In this document: positions 42,319 to 53,127 of the stretch, piece after piece
How the letters are laid out: every line of letters starts with the position of its first letter
How positions within the stretch are numbered: the stretch's first letter is position 1
Source of the DNA: Tilletia caries
Lineage: Eukaryota; Basidiomycota; Exobasidiomycetes; Tilletiales; Tilletiaceae
Assembly: GCA_032718865.1 (NCBI GenBank)
Contig: JALUTQ010000007.1
Location: 2,431,699 to 2,495,698, forward strand
Direction: 5' to 3'
DNA length: 64,000 nt
Notes under the pieces: generated by a model
The model's input: the letters and a program-made list of their open reading frames with translations, nothing else
Told to the model about the DNA's origin: nothing
The model's database searches: none
Position numbers and translations under genes: made by a program

Positions 42319-44081
42319 ATGCCGCGCGAGCTGATCACGATCCACGCAGGGCAGTGCGGGAACCAGGTCGGCGCGCAGTTCTGGGAACATCTCTGCCGCG
42401 ACCACGGCATCGCAAAGGACGGCACCCTCGAGGACTTCGCCTCCGACTCCGCCTCCGCCGGCGACCGCAAGGACGTCTTCTTCTACCAGGCCGACGACGA
42501 CCACTATGTGCCCCGCGCCATCCTCGTCGACCTCGAGCCCAGGGTGATCAACAGCATCCTGTCCGGGCCCTATAAGAATCTCTACAACCCGGAGAATATC
42601 TACACCTCCAAGACGGGAGGTGGCGCGGGCAACAACTGGGCGGCCGGATATGCGGCGGGCGAGAAGATTGCAGACGAGCTCATCGAGATCATCGAGAGAG
42701 AGGCAGACGGCAGCGATTCCCTAGAGGTGAGTTGCTCCCCCTTTCCCTCCATCTGGAATGCGCGCATGTGCGCGGTCCATCATTCACACACACTCCTCCC
42801 AACCTTGTCAGGGATTCATGCTGCTACACTCCATCGCAGGCGGCACCGGCTCCGGTCTAGGCTCCTTTCTGCTCGAACGCCTCAACGACGCCTACCCGAA
42901 AAAACTCATCCAGACCTACTCCGTCTTCCCACACTCCGAGGAAACATCAGACGTCGTCGTACAGCCCTACAACTCGGTTCTGGCCCTCAAACGGCTCATC
43001 AACAACGCCGACAGCGTCGTCGTCCTCGATAATGGTGCGCTAGGGAGAATCGCGGCGGATCGGCTGCATGTACAGGGTACCAGCTACAGTCAAACAAATC
43101 AACTCGTCAGCACCGTCATGGGCGCTTCTACCATGACATTACGGTATCCAGGCTACATGAACAATGATCTCGTCAGTTTTCCCCCCGCCCTCTCCTTCCC
43201 TTTTTCTCCGCTTTGAACTTACACGCGCGCTTTTCCCTCAAACAGGTCGGCATGATTGCCTCCCTCGTCCCCACCCCACGCGCCCACTTCCTCATGACCT
43301 CCTACACCCCCTTCACCTCCGACACCATCGAGCGCGGCAAATCAACAATGAAGACCTCCGTCCTCGACGTAATGCGCCGCCTCCTCCAGCCCAAGAACCG
43401 CATGGTCTCCTTCTCCCAAAACGCGTCGAAGAACGCATGCTACATCTCCATCTTGAACGTCATCCAGGGGGATGATATCGACCCGAGGGACGTGCATAAG
43501 AGTCTGTTGCGGATCAGGGAGAGACAGTTGGCCAATTTTATTCCGTGGGGGCCGGCGAGTATCCAGGTCGCGTTGACGAGGAGGTCGCCGTACTCGCCTG
43601 TGAGCCATCGGGTCAGCGGACTCATGCTGGCCAATCACACGGGCATGGCCAGTCTCTTCAAACGGACGCTGGACCAGTTCGATCGGCTCAAGAAGCGGAA
43701 TGCGTTTGTGGAGATGTACAAGCGCGAGAGCATGTTTGCCAATGATCTCAGCGAGTTGTGAGTGTTTACTCCTGTCTGCTCTGCCCCAAGGCAGCCTACT
43801 GATTTCCATCCCCCGTTCAATGCACGGCAGCGACGACGCAAGAGAAACGGTCGCAGAGGTCATGGCAGGTACGTCCTTCCTTTCCTCAGCAGAACTCGTA
43901 CTGGATACAACTGACGAACGATCCCCTTCCCTCTTCCACACAGAATACAAGGCAGCCGAGGGCGCAGATTGTATGTCACCCTACCTTCCCTCTCAAAATG
44001 CCTCACCCCCCTTTTCGACAACTGAACTTGCGGTTCTCTCTTGCGTCCCCTACAGACATCACCGGCGGCGTGGATACCTGA
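42319..44081 (+). CDS. TUB4: Gamma-tubulin
   Basis: Six exons: 42319-42726, 42812-43171, 43246-43757, 43831-43868, 43944-43970 and 44056-44081. The product is 456 residues, the usual length. It nucleates microtubules in the gamma-tubulin complex at spindle pole bodies. The N-terminus [16 protein letters not shown] is diagnostic, with HAGQCGNQ binding the nucleotide base. The glycine-rich T4 loop reads AGGTGSG, and [10 protein letters not shown] is typical of gamma rather than alpha or beta subunits. The last three exons are tiny (38, 27 and 26 nt) and encode the conserved [18 protein letters not shown] tail; frame and GT-AG sites agree throughout. The symbol follows yeast usage; other fungi call it tubG or mipA. 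Confidence 0.96.
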
Positions 44082-44398
44082 GGGCAGCAAGGATCGACCC
44101 TCCCCCTCTCCCGCATTCTTCAACCCGTCACTTCGATCCCCCCTCGTGTACTGTATTTGTGTCACTTGCAACTTCCCTTCATCATTCATCACACTTGTTT
44201 GGAGTCACTTGTGAGCGTGACGCTTTGCAGATGGGGAAACTGTCTGTACCCTTTCCTCGACAGTGCTGAAGTGTATATAGCGCCCGGAGCATTGGGACCT
44301 TATTTCAAAGCAGAAAGGGATCCGTCGAATTGGCCAAGGGAGCCCTGAGGTGAGGAATCTACAAAGGTCGGTGAACAGGGAGAAGGGGGGCCCCCCTT
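44082..44398. other. Convergent 3' flanks of gamma-tubulin and NASP-like genes
   Basis: 317 bp between convergent stop codons; nothing else seen. Confidence 0.45.
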
Positions 44399-46001
44399 TC
44401 ACTCCTCGCCAGGTAGCGCACTCTCCACCCGCGCCCGCTTCACGCTCGACTCCTCCGAGCCCAGCCCAGCCTGAGCAGCCCCATCCGACCCAGCCTCAAC
44501 ACCATCAGCCTTACGCTTCCCAGCTGCCGAGGTGATCGCTGATTTTGACGCCTCGTCCGCCGCTGCCGCAGCGGGTTTCTTCTTCTTCTTGACGAGCGTG
44601 GTGAGGTCGTTCGCCGGTGCTGATGGAGCGGAGGGTTTTCCAGAGAATGGGTTGATCGAGTCGGTTTTGCTGGCGCCGCCGTGGAAGGCCTCGTCGATCG
44701 CCTGCCGCACCGCGTCTTTCGCCGGGTTGTCATTCGCGCCGCCGTTCGCCACGCTACCTTGGAGTTCTTCAATCTGGAGAAACGAGCCGAGAGACGTTAG
44801 AGTGTCCGGGAGACGAGGGGAATGGAGTGGAGGGGAGATGGTAGGAAGGGGAACTCACCTTGGAGTCGATATCTTTAATAAGCTCATCAATCTCGCCAAG
44901 CTCACGCGTAGCTCGTTCCTTGCTCAACCCACGCACGTCGTCCTCAGCCAACAGCGCCGTCTCCACAGCTTTCCCCTTCCCCTTCCCTTTCCCATTCGCG
45001 CTTTCTCCGTTCGGCACCTCCCCCGCAACATTCGCCATCTCCGTCTCCTTCTCAGACACAGTATCCCGCCGCTCTACAACCGCCCCCCTCCTTTCGACCA
45101 AAAGCGCCCTCGTGACTGTCAAATGCTCCAACGCCCCCTCCTTCTTCCCCCCCTCCGGATGATACTCCAACGCCAAACCCAGCTGAAAATGCGCCTCCGC
45201 CAACCGGCGCGAGAACGACGCGGGATCCACCACAGGTATAAGCACGTCCAGCGCGGCTTGGAAGGCCTCAGCCGCTTGGGTGAAGGTCTCCGATTCGAGG
45301 TGCAGCTCGCCGAGGTCGGCGAGGACGTTGGCGAGTTGGTTGGCGAGCTCGGGGGAGGTGAGCGTGGAGCCGTCGAAGGTCTGCAGGGAGGCGTTGTTTG
45401 GGGGGGAGGAGGATAGGATGTGTTCGTACAGTTGTCGGGCGACGTCGAGGGCTGCGAAGGCGGTTTCCATGTCGTCCTCGTCTTCACCGTCCTTATCGCC
45501 GTCGTCCTCGTCGTCATCATCCTCGTCGTCTTCGTCGTACTGCGCGTCGTCCCCGCTGAAGCTGATCAGTTTGCCTTGTGCTCCAGCGGGAGCGGGAGCG
45601 GCAGAGGAGGAGGAGGAGCTCGCCGCTGCACCGTTGGAAGAGCCAGCAGCAGCGGCAGCAGCAGGTGCACCGTCCGAGGCTGTACTGGGAAGAGTGACCT
45701 TGCTCGGGAGCGACGCCTTGCCCGCTCCTCCTTTCCCGGCGACAGTAAACGCGTTCGCAATGGCGTTATTGAGCAACTCGCGTCCGTACTTATGCAGCAC
45801 AGGCGCCAACTTGGGGTCGTCTTCAACCTGCTGCTGCTGATCCTCCCCCTCCTTCGCGGCCCCATCCTGCGGCGCAAGCTCCTCGCGCAAGAGCTCGAGA
45901 CACTGGGAGAAGGCATCCGCAGCGTCTGCGTGTTTCCTGAGGGCAGCGAGACGCAGGCCCTGGTCGTAGAAGCCGCGCGCAGTTGTCGGTTCTGTGCTCA
46001 T
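44399..46001 (-). CDS. NASP/Hif1/Sim3-type histone chaperone (SHNi-TPR)
   Basis: Two exons, complement(44859..46001) and complement(44399..44773), with an 85-bp phase-0 intron and 505 residues. This family binds histone H3-H4 and delivers it to chromatin or to the Hat1 complex. An N-terminal TPR-like helix pair (ARGFYDQGLRLAALRKHADAA) is followed by the LNNAIANAF repeat. A strongly acidic Asp/Glu run at about 152-174 interrupts a TPR, as expected for SHNi-TPR proteins. Two further TPR helices follow (ANVLADLGELHLESETFTQA; AEAHFQLGLALEYH). The C-terminus has a coiled-coil-like stretch (RELGEIDELIKDID) and basic nuclear-signal-like runs (KKKKK, KRKADG, VKRARV). The ATG at 46001 begins the first TPR. 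The frame is open further upstream, but that part resembles leader sequence. Confidence 0.85.
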
Positions 46002-46512
46002 CCTTGCCTGTGTTGTGCTTGTGACTTTGGGTGTGTGGTGGTGGTGGTGCTGGTCCCGGTGCTCGTCTCTGACAGGAAAACGCGTCTCCAGATTTCCAAG
46101 AAACGCGTCGCGTCGCGCTCCGAGCGCGTCTCGTCCACGTGGGAACCAGCAACGCACGGGCCACGGGGAGGACGGCGGGACAGCAAGGAACACAGGTTGA
46201 CGAGAGCAGCAGAGGGAGAACGAGTGAATTGGTCGAAACTTGGAATTGATTGGTGATGCGAAGAAAAGAACGAAGCTACGGAAGAAACGCTCGGACAGGA
46301 GAGAGGGAACGAGGCGAATCCGAACAGGGAAAGAGTGAGTGATGTGGAATCTGAGGTACACGACAGACCGATGATGTTCTTGACTGTGATTCGACATGCC
46401 GACCTTTTGTGTGTGGGTTGTTCTTTGATGATGTTGCTCTTGTATGTATGTACACGTTGTTGTTGAATGAAAGGGTCGATCTTGATTCTTGAGTGCGCGG
46501 CGGATCGTGAGC
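46002..46512. other. Upstream region of the NASP-like gene and 3' flank of the SMP-C2 gene
   Basis: 511 bp between two minus-strand genes. It contains a TG/GTGGTGG-rich stretch near 46030-46060. No gene is supported, although the NASP frame runs open into it up to 46565. Confidence 0.4.
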
Positions 46513-49500
46513 TCAGGCCTCGCTCGCAACCGTCTGATCGCGGCCCTTCTTCCCCTGCATCGCATTCGTCACCTTCTTCGCCTTATACTTGAGATTATCA
46601 AGCGCCCACCGTCCCTGCCTCACACTCGTATACCCATACGCCCCACGATGACGAGCATGCAACGCCTCCTTCTTCGCGTCCTTGATCTCCTTCTTCTCCC
46701 CGGAATCAACAACGCCATCGTCATCCGCCTTGGCGTTCGCCTCCGCACGCGCGGGCATGCCCTCTAGACGGTTGTAGACTTCGAACTCGTGCCGTTCTTT
46801 TCCGCTTTGCTCGGCGAGGTCGGAGTGGTCGTCGGAGAGGCCGGCTTCGCAGCGCAGCTATAGGCAGGAAAGGGGAGAGCATATAGGGCCATGAGTATTT
46901 CACAGGGGAAGCGGCGAGTTTTGGGTTGGGAGAGAGCACGGCATTACTCACCTTGAAGGTCAAGTATCCCACAATCTCGTACTTGTGAGTCTCCGCCGTC
47001 GTCTCGTTGATGTAGTTACGCGCCAGAGTGCCCAGATCGTCACCAGCCAGGATCGGAATCCGGATGTCCTTGACCTGGGGTGAAAGAGAAGGGAGAACGA
47101 TGCATAAGTAATCAGAACCTCTCTCTATGGCACCAACCAAAACTCACCTCATCATCCACAACGTCCGACAACGAAAGCACAGCAATCGCCTCAGGCGAAC
47201 CTCCCAACGGACCTATGCTGAGCGACTTCCCAATCTCGAAAGTCAAGTTGGTCGAGTACCGCTCATAGCAAGGCAGCCTCAAGAACGGCTCCTCAACCTC
47301 ACCCGCCTCCGCCTTCGCCTCCTGTTTCGCCGCACTCTCCACCTTCTCCGTCTGATCACCCGTACTAATAGTGATCTTCTTCCCACCCAACTTCTTCGTC
47401 CACTCCTCATCCACACCTTCGACCTTGAGGGAGGAGAGCAACTCGACTGTGCAGGTCTCCCAGCCGAGTCGTTCCCGCGGCAGCTCGAGCTTGACCGCCT
47501 TGAAGACGGCTTGGATGTAGACTTTGCCGTAGCCGATGCCGTCGGAGAGGCTGTACGAGCCCTGCCGGACCGAGCTCTCGCTGAACAGCTCGCTCAGCTT
47601 GAGGTTTATGATGCCCAGCACAGCATCGTGCTCCCTTGTCTTCGCGTCCCGCACCACAATCTGCACCTCCGCGTCCTGCCAGTCCCGGACGAAGAACTCG
47701 GACCCGGCGGCGAAGAAGGGCATGTTGTTCAGCATCTTGACACGGGTGCGGTACACGATCTGGCTGTTCAGCACGACTTCGCAGTAGCTGTTCGGAAGCT
47801 CGCTCTCCGTTTCCGCCTCCTTGTCGACGTCTTGGCCGGCCGCACCTTCGCGCTCCTTGCCCATGGCTCCCTTCTCGAACAGCTGACGGCGCTCCAGGCC
47901 GGAGAGGTGGTCGATGGTCAGACCTGCAGAGGGGGATGAGAGTTGGTCAGAACACAAAAGGCAAACTCAGATAGGAACGTGTTTTCGGGCTCACTGAAGA
48001 TACCCGAACGCCAACGTGGGTCCGGAGGCGTCGTCAACGCGTCCGCCTCCTCAGCAGAGTCCATAGGGGCCTTCAGCGCCTCAGCATCCCTCGCCTCCTG
48101 CTCCTTGACAGCATTCGACTCCCGCTCAGCGACATTCTCGTCCTCCTTCTTCTTCTTAGCAGCCTCCTCCGCCGTCGGCGGCGGCTTCCTCGTCAACTCC
48201 CGGTTCAACAGCGCCTTCTCAAAGTAGCCGACCTCCCAGGTAAGCGTTCCCTTCATCTCGTCGGCCTCTTCGAACCCCTTGAGGTTGTCGGTGCGGCGGA
48301 TCATCTTGTTCGGGTGCTTCATGAGCTCCTTCAGGGGCTCGGTGACGCGGCCCTGGATGTCATCGGCGGTACGCTTGTCGGAGTCCCAGAGTTGGACGGA
48401 GAGCTGCTCGTCGGAGCGGATGTCGTCTTTGTGGACGAGCAGGTAGGCTTCCTCCATCCAGACCGGGTTGAGGTCTTCGAAGATTATGCGGGAGGAGTAC
48501 AGCTAATTGAATGCGAGGTTGGATGGGTCAGAACGGGCAGAGGGACACAGCGACTACAAGCTCGTGGATAACTCACAGGTCGACCGAAACGGGCAAAACT
48601 GAGGACGATGTAAGGGTCACTCTTGCCACCGGCATCTTGAGCGGAGAGGTCCTTGGCGTGAAGGATGCGGACCACAAGCACACCAGCCGCGTCCGTGTCC
48701 TTCTTGACACCACCCCCAGAGAGCATCTGGCCCAGGTTGAGTGTCTGCATGGATGAAGGAGAGCATGCATGCGGAAGTTGAGTGAGCATTCAGTCACGCG
48801 TGGGGTTGTATGAGGACGGAAAGTACGTACCATGGACTTGGGCGCCACGTACATGTTGCACGCGGCGGCAATGCTGCTCTGGACGAAGCCACTGATGAGG
48901 GGCAAGTCCAGCACATTAGGCAACGCCTTGGCAAGGGGCACAACACTGATCTCGACCCGGGGAACACCCATAAGAGTGAAAGTCAAGTTGCGAATGTACG
49001 GGGGCGTCTGCACAATCTGGCAACGGAGCCTGAGTGTGCCGGATATGTGCTCGACTTGGGCCCAGATAGGGACGGGGAAGCGGAAGAGGTCGAAGGCACC
49101 GATGAAGAACTGGATCAGGAGATGGATGTTCTTCGAACGCGTCTTCTGGTCGGCTCCTGGACGGGAGGAGTAGGAGAAGGAGACTTCGTAGTTGAGGAAG
49201 TCGCCAGACTCGTCCTCGTCGGCAATCCCATCGCCGTCCTGGTCGTCCTCGGGCGAGAGAGGCTTAACTTCGTTGGGAGTCGCGTCAGATCCTGAGCCAG
49301 CTCCCGCGGCGACGTTGCCGGGTGTAGCAGTGGGGTTGGACGCAGCCGCTTCTTCGGGCTTGCCCTGGTGAATCCACTCTTCGCGCGGGTATTCCTTGTC
49401 GCCTTGCATGTCTGGCAGGCCGCGGAGGGCGACGAAGCGGAAGGGGTTGTCTCCGTGGCTGATGTCGCTGAGTTTGACGGCGTCGATGAAGCCGGGCAGG

Positions 49501-50485
49501 GACTGTTGCATGATGTCCTCGACCATGTCCCCGATGGAGATGAACATGGCTGGGTCGATTCTGCGGAGCGTGAAGAGGACATTATGAGTGATTTAGGGAT
49601 GGAAATGAATTGGCAGAGTAGGGTAGAAAAGAAGTGAAGTACGCACTGCTTCCAGATGCATGCAATGGCAGCGTTGAGCCACTCTGCACTCTCTCCGTAC
49701 GGGGGCGAGTTCTCCTCGCCACGCTGACGCTCCATCTCCATTCGAACGCTAAGGAGCTCCTTCTCGAGCTTACGGGAGGAGAGATGGGTCAGGATCCAGC
49801 CTCCAACACCGACACCGGCAATGAGTGAGGTGCGGAGGAAGAAGCGGAACCAGCCCGCACCGAAGGCGGTGAAGAACCAAACGGCGGCGAGGGCGAGGGA
49901 GAGGACCTGTGCGAGCTGGTTGAAGATGCCATCGAGACGCTTCAAGGTCGGGGGCTCGATAGGTGGTGGGAAGCGTTGGAGCAAGATACTGGTAGGCTGT
50001 GCCGGGTTCGGGGTAGTGTAAAGAGTCGACTGTGAGGCAGACTTGGTCTTCTCGTCCTGGTCGGGGACGTTGGTGCTGAAGCCGGGCACGTCGGTGTTGG
50101 CGGGGTCGAGCTTGGCCTGGTCGACGGCGGTGTCCTTGGAGGCGTCGGAGATGACGACGTCCCTGCCGGTGATGGGGTCCCGGACGGTGCGAGCTCCCTG
50201 GGCGTGGAAGGTCTGTGCGGGCTTGTCGTGTGAGCTTGTGGCAGCGTTCTTGAGACGCTCCTTCTCCTTTGCGCCCTCGGAGAGCTGGCCCTCGCCGCTG
50301 CGTGCGGGGACGTCCTGCTTCGGCTTCTCGAGGACGGGGTTGGGGTTGGTGTTGGGTCCGGCCTCCTCGGCCTCGTTGCGTGCTGGCTCGGTCCTGTTCA
50401 TCCTTGCTGCGTCGATGCGTTGCTGTTCGACCTCTTGGTTTTCCTTCACGGTGGGCACTGGGTTGTTCTCTGACCAGCTGCTCAT
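46513..50485 (-). CDS. MUG190: Mug190/tricalbin-like SMP and C2 domain membrane-contact protein
   Basis: Seven exons on the minus strand: 50485-49647, 49560-48831, 48744-48577, 48502-47995, 47923-47148, 47074-46952 and 46857-46513. The product is 1,162 residues. The N-terminal 180 residues are polar. A hydrophobic hairpin at about 195-232 should anchor it in the ER membrane. An SMP lipid-transfer domain starts at about 265 (SAEWLNAAIACIWKQIDP) and runs through exon 2, ending VQSSIAAACNMYVAPKSM. A first C2 domain is at about 536-640 (LVVRILHAKDLSAQD, GKSDPYIVL, LWDSDK, with acidic calcium-binding candidates). A second C2-like region is at about 790-870. Tricalbins and extended synaptotagmins tether ER to plasma membrane and move lipids; S. 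pombe Mug190 is the closest layout I recall. The C-terminus is Lys-rich. Confidence 0.87.
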
Positions 50486-51005
50486 GTTGGCTGCTGCCTT
50501 GGAGCGAGTGGGTCACTATTTGAGAGTCTGAAGGACAGTGCGCGTTCACAGCTCACGATGTCGTCAGGGAGGGGGAGGCTGGAAGGATGGAAGGATGGAA
50601 GGGGAGGAGAAGGGTCCCAGCTCAAGCGCTCAAGCAGCTTCTTATATATGTACCGCCTGCGATGCGAGATGCGAGAGTGGGACACCGATCGAGCTGGACT
50701 CCGCGCTGAGCCTCCACCGCGCATCAGCACTGCCAGAGTGCCAAGCGCTCATCGCTCATCGCTCGCTCTTTCCAGCGCCTGTGCGTTCCTTCGATCACAG
50801 CAGCAGTGCACGCAACGTTGCAGTTGCACGGAACTCGACATTTCTCTGACGCAGAAGTCCATCGGGGAAGATTCTCACTCCCGTCCTCACGCCGTTCTTC
50901 CACATGCGGCTGCCCGTTCACACACTGTTCTCAGCATCTACAAGTACGACGTGAATTCAAGGCGTCAGGCGATGAGGAGGAGCGCTCTGAGGACGCGTAG
51001 CAGGC
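50486..51005. promoter_or_regulatory. Divergent promoter between SMP-C2 and Topors-like genes
   Basis: 520 bp shared upstream region. A TTATATAT element at 50642-50649 reads ATATATAA on the minus strand, 157 bp upstream of the SMP-C2 gene start, and could be its TATA box. No coding feature is seen. Confidence 0.5.
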
Positions 51006-52613
51006 ATGAATCCGAAGCGCCGTCGTCTCAGTGCTGCTGTTGAGCGCCAGGGGAAGGAGGAGGAGGAGGATCTCGATGCTCAAAGTGCGACGCTGTGCAT
51101 CATCTGCCTGACCGACCGCGCGCTCGACCAGACGCTCTTGCCAGCATGCTCACACTCTCAGTACTGCTTCCTCTGCATCGTAGGATGGGCCACCTTACCT
51201 CGGCCTAGTCACGCTTCCAGCAGTAGTAGTGTGCCATCGTGTCCGCTCTGCAAGACTCCCATCGGCCCATATGTGCTCCATCACCTTCGAGCCAAGGACG
51301 ATGCCAGTAAGCACTATCTACGACCCCCCGCCACTTCCCTCCCATATTACACGCCCAACCATTATAATTCTGCAGAATTATGGAGAAGGAGGGGGAGGGG
51401 GAGGAGGACGCCCAGCTCACAGCAGCAACGGCACGAAGAAGATCCGGACGACTCGCTCGAACGGACACTCGCTTTTCGAAGACGGCTCTACACCCACCTC
51501 GTCTTCTCCAAACACATCGCCTCGAATCGACATACTCGCTGGAAACCTCTCCCGCCACCTTCTGCCTTTCGACCAGAGTCTGGGAGCGGTAGGGGCGATT
51601 CCACCGCGCCCACCGTCGGTGTTTCGAATTGGAGTCCCGCCGTCTTGCAGAGTCGGGCCCTTGCCTTCCTACGACGCGAACTTCTGCTCTTCCCCCATCT
51701 CCACGCACTCGACTCGGAGCCTCCTCAGCAGCATGATGTTCAGCCGGGCCGACGACGAGAGACGTCGTCCAAGACACCCTCGCTCTCGTTTGTCACCACG
51801 TACATCTTCTCCCTCCTACAAACGCTCGACCTGCGTAGTGAAACAATGACCCGCTTGCTGGCCGAATTCCTGTGTCCTCAAGGATCATCAACGTCGGCAT
51901 CGGCACCGACTTCAATTTCTACCGTGGCGGAGCTCTTCGCTCATGAGCTCGCAAGCTGGCTGAGGAGTCCCTATCGACGACTCGAACACTGGGATCGGTC
52001 CGAGTGGCTTCAGTACGACTTCTCCGGAGTGGCCACGTCCTCTCGAAATCAGCCTCAGCCACCCAACCATGCGAGCATACGAAAACCCGATCAATCACGT
52101 AGTCTGCACCGGCTCTCTCCGCCACCCGAAGAACCGCAAGTGAGACCACCCACTTCAGCAGTCGATCGCAAGGAAGAAGTCAGAGATCTCCGAACCAGGC
52201 TCCTCGACCGTCTCGAAGCAGAACGTCTCCTAGCTCAGTCCCATCTCGCCACGCGACTTCCTCAGGAAGACCCTTCCTTCCGTGACGACAACAACAATCA
52301 GCGATTTCCATCAGAGCCAGAGGCTGAAGCGGAGGGTACGGATGGCGGAGTCGATGCGGACAAAGAGGCAAGGTTGAAAGAGGTCCTTCGTGCTCGGATG
52401 GCAGAGCGTAAGCGTGCCTCTAGCAACACCTCTGCGGTGGTCGAACCACGCAGGTCGGACGAGGAACAGGTTCAGAGTGGCAGTCACGCCGCGGACGGAG
52501 CAGGCGAAGATGTCGATGTTGATGTCGACCGCGAGGGCTTATTGCGCAAGATGCTGCGGTGTCGGAGCAAGGCGCTGGCCGGATCCGGATCTGCACCAGA
52601 CATTATCACCTGA
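51006..52613 (+). CDS. Topors-like RING-finger ubiquitin/SUMO ligase
   Basis: Single exon, 535 residues. The RING finger lies at 31-82: C31-x2-C34, C48, H50, C54, C57, C79-x2-C82. The segment C-x-H-x3-C is one residue longer than the usual C-x-H-x2-C. The sequence after the ring (CPLCKTPIGPYVLHHLRAKDD, then YLRPP) and a downstream block (LAFRRRLYTHLVFSKHIASN) match the conserved region of Topors-type ligases, which act on nuclear targets in ubiquitin or SUMO transfer. Topors membership is therefore better supported than a generic RING protein. The C-terminal half is Arg/Glu-rich with a coiled-coil-like segment around 385-410. It is intronless, unlike most neighbours. The start is the first ATG, giving the basic N-terminus MNPKRRR. 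Confidence 0.82.
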   Translation: MNPKRRRLSAAVERQGKEEEEDLDAQSATLCIICLTDRALDQTLLPACSHSQYCFLCIVGWATLPRPSHASSSSSVPSCPLCKTPIGPYVLHHLRAKDDASKHYLRPPATSLPYYTPNHYNSAELWRRRGRGRRTPSSQQQRHEEDPDDSLERTLAFRRRLYTHLVFSKHIASNRHTRWKPLPPPSAFRPESGSGRGDSTAPTVGVSNWSPAVLQSRALAFLRRELLLFPHLHALDSEPPQQHDVQPGRRRETSSKTPSLSFVTTYIFSLLQTLDLRSETMTRLLAEFLCPQGSSTSASAPTSISTVAELFAHELASWLRSPYRRLEHWDRSEWLQYDFSGVATSSRNQPQPPNHASIRKPDQSRSLHRLSPPPEEPQVRPPTSAVDRKEEVRDLRTRLLDRLEAERLLAQSHLATRLPQEDPSFRDDNNNQRFPSEPEAEAEGTDGGVDADKEARLKEVLRARMAERKRASSNTSAVVEPRRSDEEQVQSGSHAADGAGEDVDVDVDREGLLRKMLRCRSKALAGSGSAPDIIT

Positions 52614-53127
52614 GCTCCTCGGGAGAATCTGTACTGTACTTCGTGCCTCACCCTCTGTCCTTACTCCTTACAGCCTTGTACCTACCTTCGTGCTGAGCAA
52701 GGCGTCTTCCTGTGTGTGTCCGCCTCTCGGCCGGAAGAAATTCTCGCTTGAGAAAGCTTCTGGCGGCGAGCAAGAGCAACGAGCCCCCCCGTCGTGCTGA
52801 CTTCTGACTTCTGACGGCCAGCATCAGCAAGAAGAACGAAGAACGAAGGCAGCAAGCGAGTCTGCGCGCGAGGGAGAGAGAGAGAGAGAGACTGACGCAC
52901 AGGAAGTCAGTTGAATCCAGCTGGATCATTTGGAACGCCAGCTCACGGCTCACCCAGTTCGAAGGGAACGACGACCTTACACACGCGCGCACGGCACGGC
53001 ACTCACTTCAACTTCGGCCCTCTTTCCCCTTCCTGCTACATCTTGTCGTACGCGCCTTTCCGTCTAAATACCTTCGACGAACTGCCACCCGCGTGGATCG
53101 CGCATCTCAGAGAAGCAGAAGAAAAAA
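52614..53127. other. Intergenic region upstream of the FG-nucleoporin gene
   Basis: 514 bp with a short GA run near 52871-52890. It serves as the 3' flank of the Topors-like gene and promoter/leader of the nucleoporin gene. No gene is seen. Confidence 0.45.

Noticed and set aside
52648..52992. Minus-strand frame downstream of the Topors-like gene
   Set aside because: It crosses a GA microsatellite (poly Ser-Leu translation) and has no conserved features.
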